NCBI RefSeq assembly: GCF_009192745.1
Contig: NZ_VTFV01000002.1
Span: 1,054,001-1,118,000, forward strand
DNA length: 64,000 nucleotides
DNA from: Arthrobacter citreus
Lineage (GTDB): Bacteria > Actinomycetota > Actinomycetes > Actinomycetales > Micrococcaceae
Direction: 5' to 3'
The notes below the pieces were generated by a model. That model saw only the letters and a program-made list of their open reading frames with translations, was not told where the DNA came from and ran no database searches. How positions within the stretch are numbered: position 1 is the first letter of the stretch; each line of letters starts with the position of its first letter. Shown here piece after piece: positions 34,822-43,954 of this stretch. A program made the position numbers and the translations under genes.

Positions 34822-36363
34822 ATGGTTACCTACATCGTCCGGCGGCTTTTGACCGCCGTGCTAATCCTCTTCGGGGCTTCGTTCCTGGTCTATCTCCTGA
34901 CAGCGGCGTCAGGCGATCCACTCCAAGACCTGCGCGAGAATCCCGCACCCAACCGCGACGAGCTCATCCGTGCCAGGACTGAACTCCTTGACCTCGACGT
35001 TCCGGCACCCCTGCGCTACTTCTACTGGCTGGGCGGCGCCGTGAAGTGCCTGGCGCCGTTCGCGGCCACCTGCGACCTGGGCCAGAGCATCCAGGGTGAG
35101 CAGGTTACCGATGCCCTGGCCCGTGCCATGGGCGCCACGATCCTGCTCGTTACCACTGCCACCCTCCTGGCCATCATCGTGGGCATCTCGCTGGGCATCA
35201 TCACGGCGCTGCGCCAGTACAGCTCGCTGGACTACGGCGTCACGTTTATGGCGTTCCTGTTCTTCTCCCTGCCGATCTTCTGGCTGGCAGTGCTCCTGAA
35301 GGAGTACGGCGCCATCGGTTTCAACAACTTCCTTGCCGACCCACAGATACCGCTCGCGGTGGTCTTGAGCGTCGGCGCCGCCAGCGGCCTGATCTGGGTC
35401 GTGTTTGCCGGCGGCAGCATGAGGCGCAGGGCCATCGCGTTCGTGGCGGGCTTCGCCGTCGCCGCCGGTCTGCTCTACGTCCTGGGAGCCACCGGCTGGT
35501 TTGTCACGCCGAGCCTGGGCCCGGTTGTCATCGCAATCACCGGTGTGGCCATTGCCTACGGCGTGACACTGCTCAGCGCGGGCCTGAAGAACCGCAAGGC
35601 TCTGTACTCGGCGCTGATCACCGTTGCCATTGGCGTTGTGGCCTACTACGCCCTGCAGCCGCTCCTGAACTCCGCTACCTGGCTGATGATGCTCCTCCTT
35701 GCCGTGGCCACCGTTGCCGTGGGCTGCCTGGTCGGTTACCTGATGGGAGGCTACGACCGCGCCCAGAGCATGCGCGGCGCTGCCCTGACCGGGCTGCTCG
35801 TTGGCGGGCTGATCGTCCTGGACCGCTTTATGTACGCCTGGCCGTCCTACATGGACAACTCCCGCATCCGGGACCGGCCGATCGCCACCGTTGGCGCTTC
35901 CACACCGGGACTGAACGGTGACTTCTGGATCAGCGGCGTGGACACGTTCACGCATTTGCTGCTGCCCACCGTCGCCCTGCTGCTGGCCTCCCTGGCCAGC
36001 TACAGCCGCTACTCCCGCGCCTCCATGCTGGAAATCATGAACATGGACTACATCCGCACTGCGCGCGCAAAGGGTCTCTCCGAGCGCACCGTGGTCATGC
36101 GGCACGCGTTCCGCAACGCCCTGATTCCGCTCGCCACCATCGTCGCCTTCGACATCGGTGCGCTGATCGGCGGCGCCGTGATCACCGAACAGGTCTTCGC
36201 CTTCAGCGGCATGGGCCAGCTGTTCGTCCAGGCCCTGCACCGGGTGGATCCCAACCCGATCATGGGCTTCTTCCTGGTGACCGGCATTCTGGCACTGGTC
36301 TTCAACCTGGTGGCAGACCTCGTTTATACCGTCCTTGATCCGCGCGTAAGGGTGAAGTCATGA
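34822..36363 (+). CDS. Peptide-type ABC importer 1, permease DppB-like with extra TM insert
   Basis: 513 residues, about 200 longer than a usual DppB. Residues 1-170 and 370-513 align with the DppB plan: VTYIVRRLLTAVLILFGAS at the start and the EAA loop YIRTARAKGLSERTVVMRHAF at about 410-430. Between them, residues 175-340 add about six further membrane segments. I recall similar long permeases in other Micrococcales. It overlaps the next gene by 4 bp. Confidence 0.92.
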   Translation: MVTYIVRRLLTAVLILFGASFLVYLLTAASGDPLQDLRENPAPNRDELIRARTELLDLDVPAPLRYFYWLGGAVKCLAPFAATCDLGQSIQGEQVTDALARAMGATILLVTTATLLAIIVGISLGIITALRQYSSLDYGVTFMAFLFFSLPIFWLAVLLKEYGAIGFNNFLADPQIPLAVVLSVGAASGLIWVVFAGGSMRRRAIAFVAGFAVAAGLLYVLGATGWFVTPSLGPVVIAITGVAIAYGVTLLSAGLKNRKALYSALITVAIGVVAYYALQPLLNSATWLMMLLLAVATVAVGCLVGYLMGGYDRAQSMRGAALTGLLVGGLIVLDRFMYAWPSYMDNSRIRDRPIATVGASTPGLNGDFWISGVDTFTHLLLPTVALLLASLASYSRYSRASMLEIMNMDYIRTARAKGLSERTVVMRHAFRNALIPLATIVAFDIGALIGGAVITEQVFAFSGMGQLFVQALHRVDPNPIMGFFLVTGILALVFNLVADLVYTVLDPRVRVKS

Positions 36364-37379
36364 GCACTACGTATTCCGCCGAAACCCCCTCCAACCCGCC
36401 CGGAACAGAACCCGAGTCCACTGCCAAGGCGAAGACCAAGGGCCTCTCGCAGGGACAGATTGTCCGCAAGCGCTTCTTTGACAACACCGCCGCGATCATC
36501 TCGCTGGTTGTCTTCGCGCTGATCTGCATCCTGGCATTCAGCTCCATCGGCTTTGCCGGCATTCCCGGCTGGTGGAAATACGACTACCGCCAGTTCACCG
36601 AACAGGTCAACGGCGGTGCACCCACCTTCGTGAACCTGTTCAACTGGGGCGAGCACCCCTTCGGGCAGGACCGCATTGGCCGCGACATGTTCGCCATGAC
36701 CATGCGCGGTACGCAGCAGTCCATCATCGTGATGTTCCTGGTAGGCATCATTGCCTGCATCGTCGGCTCTGTTGTCGGTGCCGTAGCGGGCTACTTCCGC
36801 GGCTGGGTCGAAGCTGTCCTGATGCGGCTGACCGACGTCGTCATCATCATCCCGATCATCGTCATGGCCGCCGTCCTGGGCCAGATTGCCAACCGCCTGG
36901 TGGGTGCCGGCATCGGCGTCGTCCTGCTGGGAATCTTCCTGGGCCTGGCAACGTGGACGTCGCTGGCACGGCTGGTGCGCGGTGAGTTCCTCTCCCTGCG
37001 CGAGAGGGAGTTCGTCGACGCTGCGCGCATCGCCGGCGCTTCCAACAACCGCATTATCTTCAAGCACATCCTGCCGAACGCCGTTGGCGTCATCATCGTG
37101 AACACCACGCTGCTGATGTCCACGGCCATCCTGCTCGAAACATCGCTGAGCTACATCGGTTTTGGCGTGCAGCCCCCGGACACGTCCCTTGGCCTGCTTA
37201 TCAGCCAGAACCAGGAAGCGTTCCAGACCCGCCCGTGGCTCTTCTGGTGGCCCGGCCTGTTCATCGTGGCCATCTGCCTGTGCATCAACTTCATCGGCGA
37301 TGGACTGCGCGACGCCTTTGACCCGCGGCAGAAGAAGTTCAATGCCAAGAAGGTCAAGACCAAGACGGCTGGCAACTAA
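36360..37379 (+). CDS. Peptide-type ABC importer 1, permease DppC-like
   Basis: 339 residues. N-terminal cytosolic tail, first membrane segment near 40-60, then the DppC landmarks HPFGQDRIGRDMFAMTMRG and the EAA loop FVDAARIAGASNNRIIFKHILPN. ATGA overlap with the DppB-like gene. The next gene on this strand, the ATPase, is 756 bp away because an antisense PH-domain gene intervenes. Confidence 0.94.
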   Translation: MSTTYSAETPSNPPGTEPESTAKAKTKGLSQGQIVRKRFFDNTAAIISLVVFALICILAFSSIGFAGIPGWWKYDYRQFTEQVNGGAPTFVNLFNWGEHPFGQDRIGRDMFAMTMRGTQQSIIVMFLVGIIACIVGSVVGAVAGYFRGWVEAVLMRLTDVVIIIPIIVMAAVLGQIANRLVGAGIGVVLLGIFLGLATWTSLARLVRGEFLSLREREFVDAARIAGASNNRIIFKHILPNAVGVIIVNTTLLMSTAILLETSLSYIGFGVQPPDTSLGLLISQNQEAFQTRPWLFWWPGLFIVAICLCINFIGDGLRDAFDPRQKKFNAKKVKTKTAGN

Positions 37380-37414
37380 TGGGAACGCTTGCCGCCGAGG
37401 CGGGGAGGGCCGTA

Positions 37415-38044
37415 CTAGGCCAGCCCCGCCAGGGCGAAAAGCGCAGCGGCTGCAAGAACCATTCCCAGGATCCAGCGCCAGTTGAAACTCACCGCGGCAC
37501 GGGCCGTGTCAGTCTGGTCGGGATCGATCCGGCCGGCATTGACCAGGAGTTCCCAGCGTTCGCGCACCATGCGGGCAGCCTGGCCGGAGTCCGTGTTGCT
37601 CAGGTCCCCGGGGCGTACCGAACCGCCGGCACCGTAGGTAGTGCCGGGAAGGTTCCGCAGGTGTTCGGGCTTGCCCGCATGGGTGCCCCAGACGCCGGGA
37701 GCGGGAGCGGCCCACGCCGTGTAGGAGCCCTTGGGCGTCACGAGCTTCAGCGCGAACTTGGTATCCACATGGATCAGCGCCGCCCACGGCACCTCAACGG
37801 TCCGGAAAGGGTTGTCCAGCCGTACGCCGAGTGCGGATACCCGCACGCTGGGATACCAGAACAGCCACGCGGCTGCCACGGGAATCAGGAACAGGGGAGC
37901 GGTGGCCAAAACGCCTCCGGCGCCGTTGGTCCAGCCCGCGGACAGAACCGCGGCGGCCGTGAGGGCTACGGCTATACCCACGAACCACTTGGTGGTGCGT
38001 GGACGGAAAACTTCGGTCACGGGCTCGCTCTGCGGGTTCGGCAT
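37415..38044 (-). CDS. PH-domain membrane protein, antisense within the importer 1 locus
   Basis: 209 residues. Two membrane segments near 19-36 and 42-64 precede a bacterial PH-like domain: VRVSALGVRLDNPFRTVEVPWAALIHVD, then LVTPKGSYTAWAAPAPG. A third hydrophobic segment lies at the C-terminus. It is encoded on the opposite strand between the DppC-like and ATPase genes. Actinobacterial PH-domain proteins of this type have no known reaction. Functional linkage with the importer is not shown. Confidence 0.85.
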   Translation of the reverse strand: MPNPQSEPVTEVFRPRTTKWFVGIAVALTAAAVLSAGWTNGAGGVLATAPLFLIPVAAAWLFWYPSVRVSALGVRLDNPFRTVEVPWAALIHVDTKFALKLVTPKGSYTAWAAPAPGVWGTHAGKPEHLRNLPGTTYGAGGSVRPGDLSNTDSGQAARMVRERWELLVNAGRIDPDQTDTARAAVSFNWRWILGMVLAAAALFALAGLA

Positions 38045-38135
38045 ACCCCCATCGTTACAGCATTTTCAGGCGCCTCCGTAATCGGCCCGGTGATCCGGGG
38101 CCGGCGCGCAGCCTGGACGGAAGGAAACCACCGCC

Positions 38136-39968
38136 ATGACTGAAACCATCAGCACAACACAGGCGAGCTCCACGGGCCGGCCGCCGGTCCTTGAGGTCCG
38201 CGACCTCTCCGTGGACTTCGGCGTGGATAAAGAATGGGTTCCCGCCGCGATCGGCCTGAACTACCACGTGAAAGCCGGGGAAGTCCTGGCCATCGTCGGT
38301 GAGTCGGGCTCCGGCAAGAGCGCCAGCTCCATGGCCCTGCTGGGCCTGCTGCCCAAGAACTCCCGGGTTACCGGCGAGGTCCTGCTGGACGGTGAACCGC
38401 TCCTGGGCCTGTCGCAGCACAAGCTGCGGCAGGTGCGCGGCAACGACGTTGCCGTGATCTTCCAGGAGCCCATGACCGCTCTGAACCCCGTTTATACAGT
38501 GGGCTTCCAGATCGTGGAAACGCTGCGCCTGCATAACGAGCTGTCGCCCGACGAGGCCAAAAAGCGCGCGCTCAAGCTGCTGGACATGGTGGAACTGCCG
38601 GACCCCGAGAAGGCGTTCAAGTCCTACCCGCACCAGCTCTCCGGCGGCCAGCGCCAGCGGGCCATGATCGCCCAGTCGCTCTCCTGTGATCCGAAGCTGC
38701 TGATCGCCGACGAACCGACCACCGCGCTGGACGTGACGGTCCAGGCCGAAATCCTGGACCTGATGCGCAACCTGCGCAACAAGCTCAACTCGGCCATTGT
38801 GCTGATTACCCATGACATGGGCGTGGTGGCCGACCTCGCAGACCGCATTGCAGTGATGCGCCACGGTGTCATCGTGGAAACGGGTACCGCCAAGGAAATC
38901 TTCTCCAATCCCCAGCACCCCTACACCCGGGCGCTGCTGGAATCCGTCCCGCACCTGGGGCAGGGAGCAGACGGAGACGGCGACGTCGACGTGGTTGCTG
39001 CGCTGGCAGCCGCCACGCACGTTGAGCTTGAATCCGTGGACCAGGAAGAACTGGAGCGCCGGGAAGCGGAAGTCCTGTCCGGCCTTCGAACCGACGCCGC
39101 AGCCAAGGTGGACGCCGCAGGCGGCGAGCCGGTGCTGGTCCTTGAGAACGTGGCGATCGAGTATCCCAAGCAGGGACGGGTAGCCGCCTTCCGTGCAGTG
39201 GAGGGTGCCAACCTGCGGATCCTGCCCGGACAGGTCATGGGCCTGGTGGGCGAGTCGGGCTCCGGCAAGACCACCATCGGCCGTGCCGCCGTCGGGCTTC
39301 TTCCTGTTGCGGAAGGCGAGCTGCGCGTGGTGGGAACGGACATCTCCGAACTCAAGCCCAACTCCAAGGCCATGCATTCCCTGCGGCGCCAGGTGGGAAT
39401 GGTCTTCCAGGATCCGTCATCCTCGCTGAACCCCCGGCTGCCCATCGGCGAGAGTATCGGCGAGCCGATGTTCCTGGCCGGTGAAGCCAAGGGAGCTGCC
39501 CTGCAGCAGCGCATCGAGGAACTGCTGGACCAGGTGGAGCTGCCCCGCGCGTACCGCAACCGCTACCCGCATGAGCTCTCCGGCGGACAGAAGCAGCGCG
39601 TGGGCATTGCCCGCGCACTGTCGCTGAAGCCCAAGCTGATGGTGGCGGATGAGCCGACGTCGGCACTGGATGTTTCAGTGCAGGCCAAGGTCCTGGAACT
39701 TTTCCAGAACCTGCAGCGCGAGCTTGGCTTCGCCTGCCTGTTCGTGACCCACGACCTCGCGGTGGTGGATGTCCTTGCCGACCACATCTGCGTGATGCGC
39801 AGCGGGCGCATCGTGGAACAGGGCACGCGTGACCAAATCCTCCGCAACCCGCAGGAGGAATACACGCAGCGGCTGATTGCAGCAGTGCCGCTGCCGGACC
39901 CGGACAAGCAGCGCGAACGGCGTGAACTGCGGGCCAAGCTGATGTCCTCCTCAGCCCAGGCACTGTAG
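38136..39968 (+). CDS. Peptide-type ABC importer 1, fused double ATPase (DppD-DppF)
   Basis: 610 residues with two complete ATPase domains. Domain 1 has GESGSGKSA, LSGGQRQRAMIA and LLIADEPTTALD. Domain 2 has GESGSGKTT, LSGGQKQRVGIA and [12 protein letters not shown]. This single-chain form replaces separate DppD and DppF. It powers the 34822/36360 permease pair. Because the antisense PH gene separates it from dppC, it may have its own promoter in the 91 bp upstream. Confidence 0.94.
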   Translation: MTETISTTQASSTGRPPVLEVRDLSVDFGVDKEWVPAAIGLNYHVKAGEVLAIVGESGSGKSASSMALLGLLPKNSRVTGEVLLDGEPLLGLSQHKLRQVRGNDVAVIFQEPMTALNPVYTVGFQIVETLRLHNELSPDEAKKRALKLLDMVELPDPEKAFKSYPHQLSGGQRQRAMIAQSLSCDPKLLIADEPTTALDVTVQAEILDLMRNLRNKLNSAIVLITHDMGVVADLADRIAVMRHGVIVETGTAKEIFSNPQHPYTRALLESVPHLGQGADGDGDVDVVAALAAATHVELESVDQEELERREAEVLSGLRTDAAAKVDAAGGEPVLVLENVAIEYPKQGRVAAFRAVEGANLRILPGQVMGLVGESGSGKTTIGRAAVGLLPVAEGELRVVGTDISELKPNSKAMHSLRRQVGMVFQDPSSSLNPRLPIGESIGEPMFLAGEAKGAALQQRIEELLDQVELPRAYRNRYPHELSGGQKQRVGIARALSLKPKLMVADEPTSALDVSVQAKVLELFQNLQRELGFACLFVTHDLAVVDVLADHICVMRSGRIVEQGTRDQILRNPQEEYTQRLIAAVPLPDPDKQRERRELRAKLMSSSAQAL

Positions 39969-39987
39969 TACCAGCGGTTCAACAACC

Positions 39988-40015
39988 AGAAGGACCCTCT
40001 CCGGAGGGTCCTTCT
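39988..40015 (+). terminator. Terminator after importer 1
   Basis: A perfect 12-bp stem (AGAAGGACCCTC and complement) with a TCCG loop, 19 bp after the ATPase stop. Confidence 0.8.
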
Positions 40016-40308
40016 GCATATTCAGTGTGATTTGTCTACAGGCTCGCGTGGTGGATCTAACATCGTCCTCGAATCGTTATATTCAAGGCCTCGTCGATAT
40101 ACTTTTGTTCACGGGGGACAGGCTTCGAGGGCACCTGCACAACGGGTTGCTCCGGCGGGCGTGTCCCCTTTTGGTTGTCCGGAAAACCCGGGAACCAAGG
40201 ACCATTGCTGAGGTCTGAGGAAGAGATATTGGGACCCTCCCAGCAGCTGCTGCCCGGACATCAGCGCCGGAAACAAGACACCGGCTTCCTTTCTATCCAG
40301 GAGGCGGA
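40016..40308. other. Upstream region of importer 2
   Basis: The stretch from 39969 to 40308 (340 bp) has no gene. After the terminator it is less GC-rich than its neighbours and should carry the importer 2 promoter. It ends in CCAGGAGGCGGA, the same ribosome-binding sequence as importer 1. I see no confident -10/-35 pair. Confidence 0.5.
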
Positions 40309-41940
40309 ATGCGTTTACAGCGCGTATCCAAGGTTGTCAGCGTGGCGGTGGTCGCCGCCCTAGCGCTGGGAGCCTGCGGCGGAGGAACCGAAAGCACAAA
40401 CTCCGCCGCCACTGCTACGAGCATTACGGCCAACGGCACCGAGCCGCAGAATCCGCTGCTCCCCGCCAACACCAATGAGGTGGGCGGCGGGCGGATCATG
40501 GACCTTCTGTTCGAAGGCCTTGTGAGCTACGACGCCGACGGCAAGACAGTAAATGAAATCGCCGAGTCCATCGAGACTGAGGACTCGCAGCACTACACGA
40601 TCACCCTGAAGGACGGAAAGACCTTCTCCAACGGGGAGCCCGTGACAGCGTCATCCTTCGTGGATGCCTGGAACTTCGGGGCTGCAGCCAAGAATGCGCA
40701 GCTGAACTCGTACTTCTTCGAAAGTATTGAAGGGTACGACGAAGTCAGCGCCGAGGGTGCAACCGCGGAGACCATGAGCGGGCTCCAGGTCGTTGATGAG
40801 AAGACCTTCACCGTGACGCTCTCGCAGCCGGAATCTGACTGGCCGCTGCGCCTGGGCTACACGGCCTTCTACCCTCTGCCCGCCGAGGCCTTCGAGGACC
40901 CGGCAGCATTCGGGGAAAATCCGGTAGGCAACGGGCCCTACATGCTGGCCGGTGACAACGCCTGGCAGCATGAAGTCCAGATCGACCTGGTTACCAACCC
41001 TGAATACACGGGCACCCGGGTTCCGCAGAACGGCGGCGTGACGTTCAAGTTCTACTCCTCCTACGATGCCGCCTACGCGGATCTTCAGGCGGACAACCTG
41101 GACGTGCTGGACCAGATGCCGGCCGCAGCGCAGAAGACCTTCAAGTCCGATCTGGGTGAGGGACGCTACTCGGAGAAGCCCACGGCCCAGAACCAGACGA
41201 TCACCATTCCCCAGTACCTCGACGAGTTCTCCGGGGAAGCCGGTGCGCTGCGCCGGCAGGCGATCTCCATGGCGATCAACCGCGAGGAGATTACCGACGT
41301 CATCTTCTCCGGGGCACGGCAGCCGGCCAACGAGTTCACTTCTCCGGTGATCGAAGGCTTTGACTCCGAGCTCGCCGGCTCGGAAGCGCTTGCCTACAAC
41401 CCTGAGCGTGCCAAGGAACTCTGGGATGAAGCCGAGGCGATTTCCCCGTGGCCCGAGGGCAAGGCCTTCACCATCGGCTACAACGCCGACGGCGACCACA
41501 AGGAATGGGTTGACGCAGTCTGCAACTCGCTCAAGAACGTCCTCGGTGTGGACGCGCAGGGCAAGGCCTACTCCACGTTCAAGGAGCTGCGTTCGGATGC
41601 CACGGCCAAGACCCTCAGCGGAGCCATCCGCACGGGCTGGCAGGCGGACTACCCGTCGCTGTACAACTTCCTCGGCCCGCTCTATGGAACCGGTGCCGGG
41701 TCCAACGACGGCGACTACTCGAGCCAGGTATTCGACGATCTGCTGGCACAGGGACTGGCGGCCACAACCGCTGAAGAAGGTGCGGCGATCTTCAACCAGG
41801 CCCAGGAAGTCCTGCTTCAGGACCTCCCGGTAATTCCGCTGTGGTACCAGGTATCCCAGACCGGCTGGAGCAGCAACGTCACTGACGTGGAAACCGGCTG
41901 GAACGGCGTGCCTGTCTACTACAACATCGCACGCAAGTAA
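40309..41940 (+). CDS. Peptide-type ABC importer 2, substrate-binding lipoprotein
   Basis: 543 residues, solute-binding family 5, OppA type. The lipobox is LGAC with Cys23. Blocks seen: HYTITLKDGKTFSNGEPVTASS, NPVGNGPYMLAGDNAW, LRRQAISMAINREEITDV and VIPLWYQVSQTGW. The first 20 residues and the ribosome-binding site closely resemble those of the importer 1 protein, indicating old duplication. It is followed by a hairpin before the permease. Confidence 0.93.
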   Translation: MRLQRVSKVVSVAVVAALALGACGGGTESTNSAATATSITANGTEPQNPLLPANTNEVGGGRIMDLLFEGLVSYDADGKTVNEIAESIETEDSQHYTITLKDGKTFSNGEPVTASSFVDAWNFGAAAKNAQLNSYFFESIEGYDEVSAEGATAETMSGLQVVDEKTFTVTLSQPESDWPLRLGYTAFYPLPAEAFEDPAAFGENPVGNGPYMLAGDNAWQHEVQIDLVTNPEYTGTRVPQNGGVTFKFYSSYDAAYADLQADNLDVLDQMPAAAQKTFKSDLGEGRYSEKPTAQNQTITIPQYLDEFSGEAGALRRQAISMAINREEITDVIFSGARQPANEFTSPVIEGFDSELAGSEALAYNPERAKELWDEAEAISPWPEGKAFTIGYNADGDHKEWVDAVCNSLKNVLGVDAQGKAYSTFKELRSDATAKTLSGAIRTGWQADYPSLYNFLGPLYGTGAGSNDGDYSSQVFDDLLAQGLAATTAEEGAAIFNQAQEVLLQDLPVIPLWYQVSQTGWSSNVTDVETGWNGVPVYYNIARK

Positions 41941-41959
41941 GCCTGGCCGGCGAGCCGGC

Positions 41960-42003
41960 GGCCGTTTCCCGGACCTGTCCAGAACCAGGGCCGGGAAACG
42001 GCC
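41960..42003 (+). terminator. Hairpin between substrate-binding gene 2 and its permease
   Basis: 13-bp perfect arms (GGCCGTTTCCCGG at 41960-41972, complement at 41991-42003) with an 18-nt loop and no U-run. It is in the same relative place as the hairpin after the first substrate-binding gene. It probably stabilises the upstream mRNA or attenuates. Confidence 0.65.
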
Positions 42004-42081
42004 CCGGCCGTCCGCCGTCAGAACAGGATGGTTTCCCATGTCCAAGCCAGCCCTTCGAACTGAGCAGGGCAGGTACCCCTA

Positions 42082-43008
42082 ATGACCAGATATATTGCCC
42101 GCCGGGTCCTGCAGATGATCCCCGTGTTCTTCGGGGCAACCCTGCTGGTCTATTTCCTGGTTTTTTCACTCCCCGGAGACCCGATCGCCGCGCTGTTCGG
42201 GGACCGGCCGGTCAACGAGGTTGTCGCCGCGCAGCTGCGGGAGCAGTACAACCTGGACCAGCCCTTCATTGTGCAGTACTTCGAGTACCTGAAGAACCTG
42301 CTGACCTTTAATCTCGGCAACGACTTCTCCGGCCGTCCCGTGGCAGAAGTCCTGGCGCAGATCTTCCCCGTCACCATGCGGCTGGCGGTGCTGGCCCTGC
42401 TCTTCGAAGCAGTCTTCGGCATTGTCTTTGGACTGGTGGCGGGCCTGAAGAAAGGCCGGATCTTCGATGCCACCGTGCTCTTCGTTTCGCTCGTGGTCAT
42501 CGCCATCCCGGTCTTTGTGCTGGGCTTCCTGCTGCAGTTCCTCATAGGCGTAAAACTCGGCTGGACAGCTCCCACCGTGGGGGCCAGTGCCGGCTGGAGC
42601 GATCTGATACTTCCCGCCGTCGTGCTGGGTCTGGCGTCCTTCGCCTACGTGCTCCGGCTGACGCGCACCTCAGTCATTGAAAACATGAATGCCGACTACG
42701 TCCGCACCGCTACGGCCAAAGGCCTCTCCCGCCCGCGCGTAGTCACCGTGCACATCCTGCGCAACTCCCTGATCCCGGTGATTACTTTCCTGGGAGCGGA
42801 TTTGGGTGCCCTGATGGGCGGCGCGATTGTCACGGAAGGCATCTTCAACGTGCCCGGCGTCGGGCAGAAGCTCTACCAGGCCGTCATCCGCGGCGAAGGG
42901 CCCACGATCGTTTCAATTGTGAGCGTGCTGGTCCTGGTATACGTGGTGGCGAACCTGCTGGTGGACCTCCTGTACGCCTGGCTGGACCCAAGGATCCGAT
43001 ATGAGTAA
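42082..43008 (+). CDS. Peptide-type ABC importer 2, permease OppB-like
   Basis: 308 residues, normal OppB/DppB length. It begins TRYIARRVLQMIPVFFGATLLVYFLV and has the EAA loop YVRTATAKGLSRPRVVTVHILRN. The C-terminus ends AWLDPRIRYE as usual. It overlaps the next permease by 8 bp. Confidence 0.95.
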   Translation: MTRYIARRVLQMIPVFFGATLLVYFLVFSLPGDPIAALFGDRPVNEVVAAQLREQYNLDQPFIVQYFEYLKNLLTFNLGNDFSGRPVAEVLAQIFPVTMRLAVLALLFEAVFGIVFGLVAGLKKGRIFDATVLFVSLVVIAIPVFVLGFLLQFLIGVKLGWTAPTVGASAGWSDLILPAVVLGLASFAYVLRLTRTSVIENMNADYVRTATAKGLSRPRVVTVHILRNSLIPVITFLGADLGALMGGAIVTEGIFNVPGVGQKLYQAVIRGEGPTIVSIVSVLVLVYVVANLLVDLLYAWLDPRIRYE

Positions 43009-43954
43009 GAGTTTCCGGACCCAGGAGCACTTTGTTGCGCCGGTGGATTCGGACGTCCTGCCGGAGACCGACGCTGTCCAGGACGGCAAGGCCCCGCTGA
43101 GCATGTGGGGGGAGGCATGGCGGAACCTGCGCCGCAGGCCGCTGTTCATCATCTCCGCCCTGCTGATCCTGCTGATTGTTGCAGTGGCGGCCTTCCCCCA
43201 GCTCTTCACCCAGACCCCGCCCGACGGCGCGTGCTACCTGGCGGACTCCAATGCCGGGCCCAGCCCGGGACATCCGCTTGGTTTCACGCTGCAGGGGTGC
43301 GACGTCTATGCCCGGCTCATCTACGGGACCCGGGCCTCCCTGCTGGTGGGCATCATCACCACCGTCTCGGTAGTGCTGCTGGGCGGATCGCTCGGGGCGC
43401 TCGCCGGGTACTACGGGGGATGGCTTGATGCCGTGATCGCACGGCTTGGCGACATCTTCTTCGCCCTGCCGCTGATCCTGGGCGCCATTATCGTGATGCA
43501 GCTGCCCATGTTCCGCGAGAACCGCAACATCTGGACAGTGGTGCTGACGCTCGTCGTCTTCGGGTGGCCCCAGATTGCCCGCATTACCAGGGGGGCAGTG
43601 ATCTCCGTGCGCAACGCGGACTTCGTCGTTGCCTCCCGGGCGCTGGGGGTCTCCAAGTTCCAGGCGCTGGTCAAGCACGTCCTGCCCAACGCCCTGGCCC
43701 CGGTGATCGTCACGGCCACCATTTCGCTGGGTACCTTCATCGTGGCTGAAGCCACCCTGTCCTTCCTGGGGATCGGCCTGCCGCCGGACATCATGTCCTG
43801 GGGCAATGACATCTCCGCCGCCCAGACCTCGCTGCGTGCCAACCCCGCAGCACTGCTGTGGCCGGCCGGAGCGCTGTCCGTCACCGTCCTCAGTTTCATC
43901 ATGCTCGGCGACGCCGTGCGTGATGCCCTCGACCCGAAAGCCCGCAAGCTATGA
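43001..43954 (+). CDS. Peptide-type ABC importer 2, permease OppC-like
   Basis: 317 residues. Landmarks are HPLGFTLQGCDVYARLIYGTR and the EAA loop FVVASRALGVSKFQALVKHVLPN; the terminus is DALDPKARKL. Overlaps both neighbours (8 bp and 4 bp), so the three genes are translationally coupled. Confidence 0.95.
   Translation: MSKSFRTQEHFVAPVDSDVLPETDAVQDGKAPLSMWGEAWRNLRRRPLFIISALLILLIVAVAAFPQLFTQTPPDGACYLADSNAGPSPGHPLGFTLQGCDVYARLIYGTRASLLVGIITTVSVVLLGGSLGALAGYYGGWLDAVIARLGDIFFALPLILGAIIVMQLPMFRENRNIWTVVLTLVVFGWPQIARITRGAVISVRNADFVVASRALGVSKFQALVKHVLPNALAPVIVTATISLGTFIVAEATLSFLGIGLPPDIMSWGNDISAAQTSLRANPAALLWPAGALSVTVLSFIMLGDAVRDALDPKARKL

Noticed and set aside
34722-34982. Small open frame across the dppB start
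   Set aside because: It overlaps the permease start, has no ribosome-binding site and no conserved features.
38055-39377. 440-codon open frame antisense to the DppDF-like gene
   Set aside because: Antisense shadow; composition is His/Gln-rich with no motif.
36360-39968. Frameshift or gene loss between DppC and the ATPase
   Set aside because: Both flanking genes are full length, and the gap is filled by an intact PH-domain gene on the other strand.
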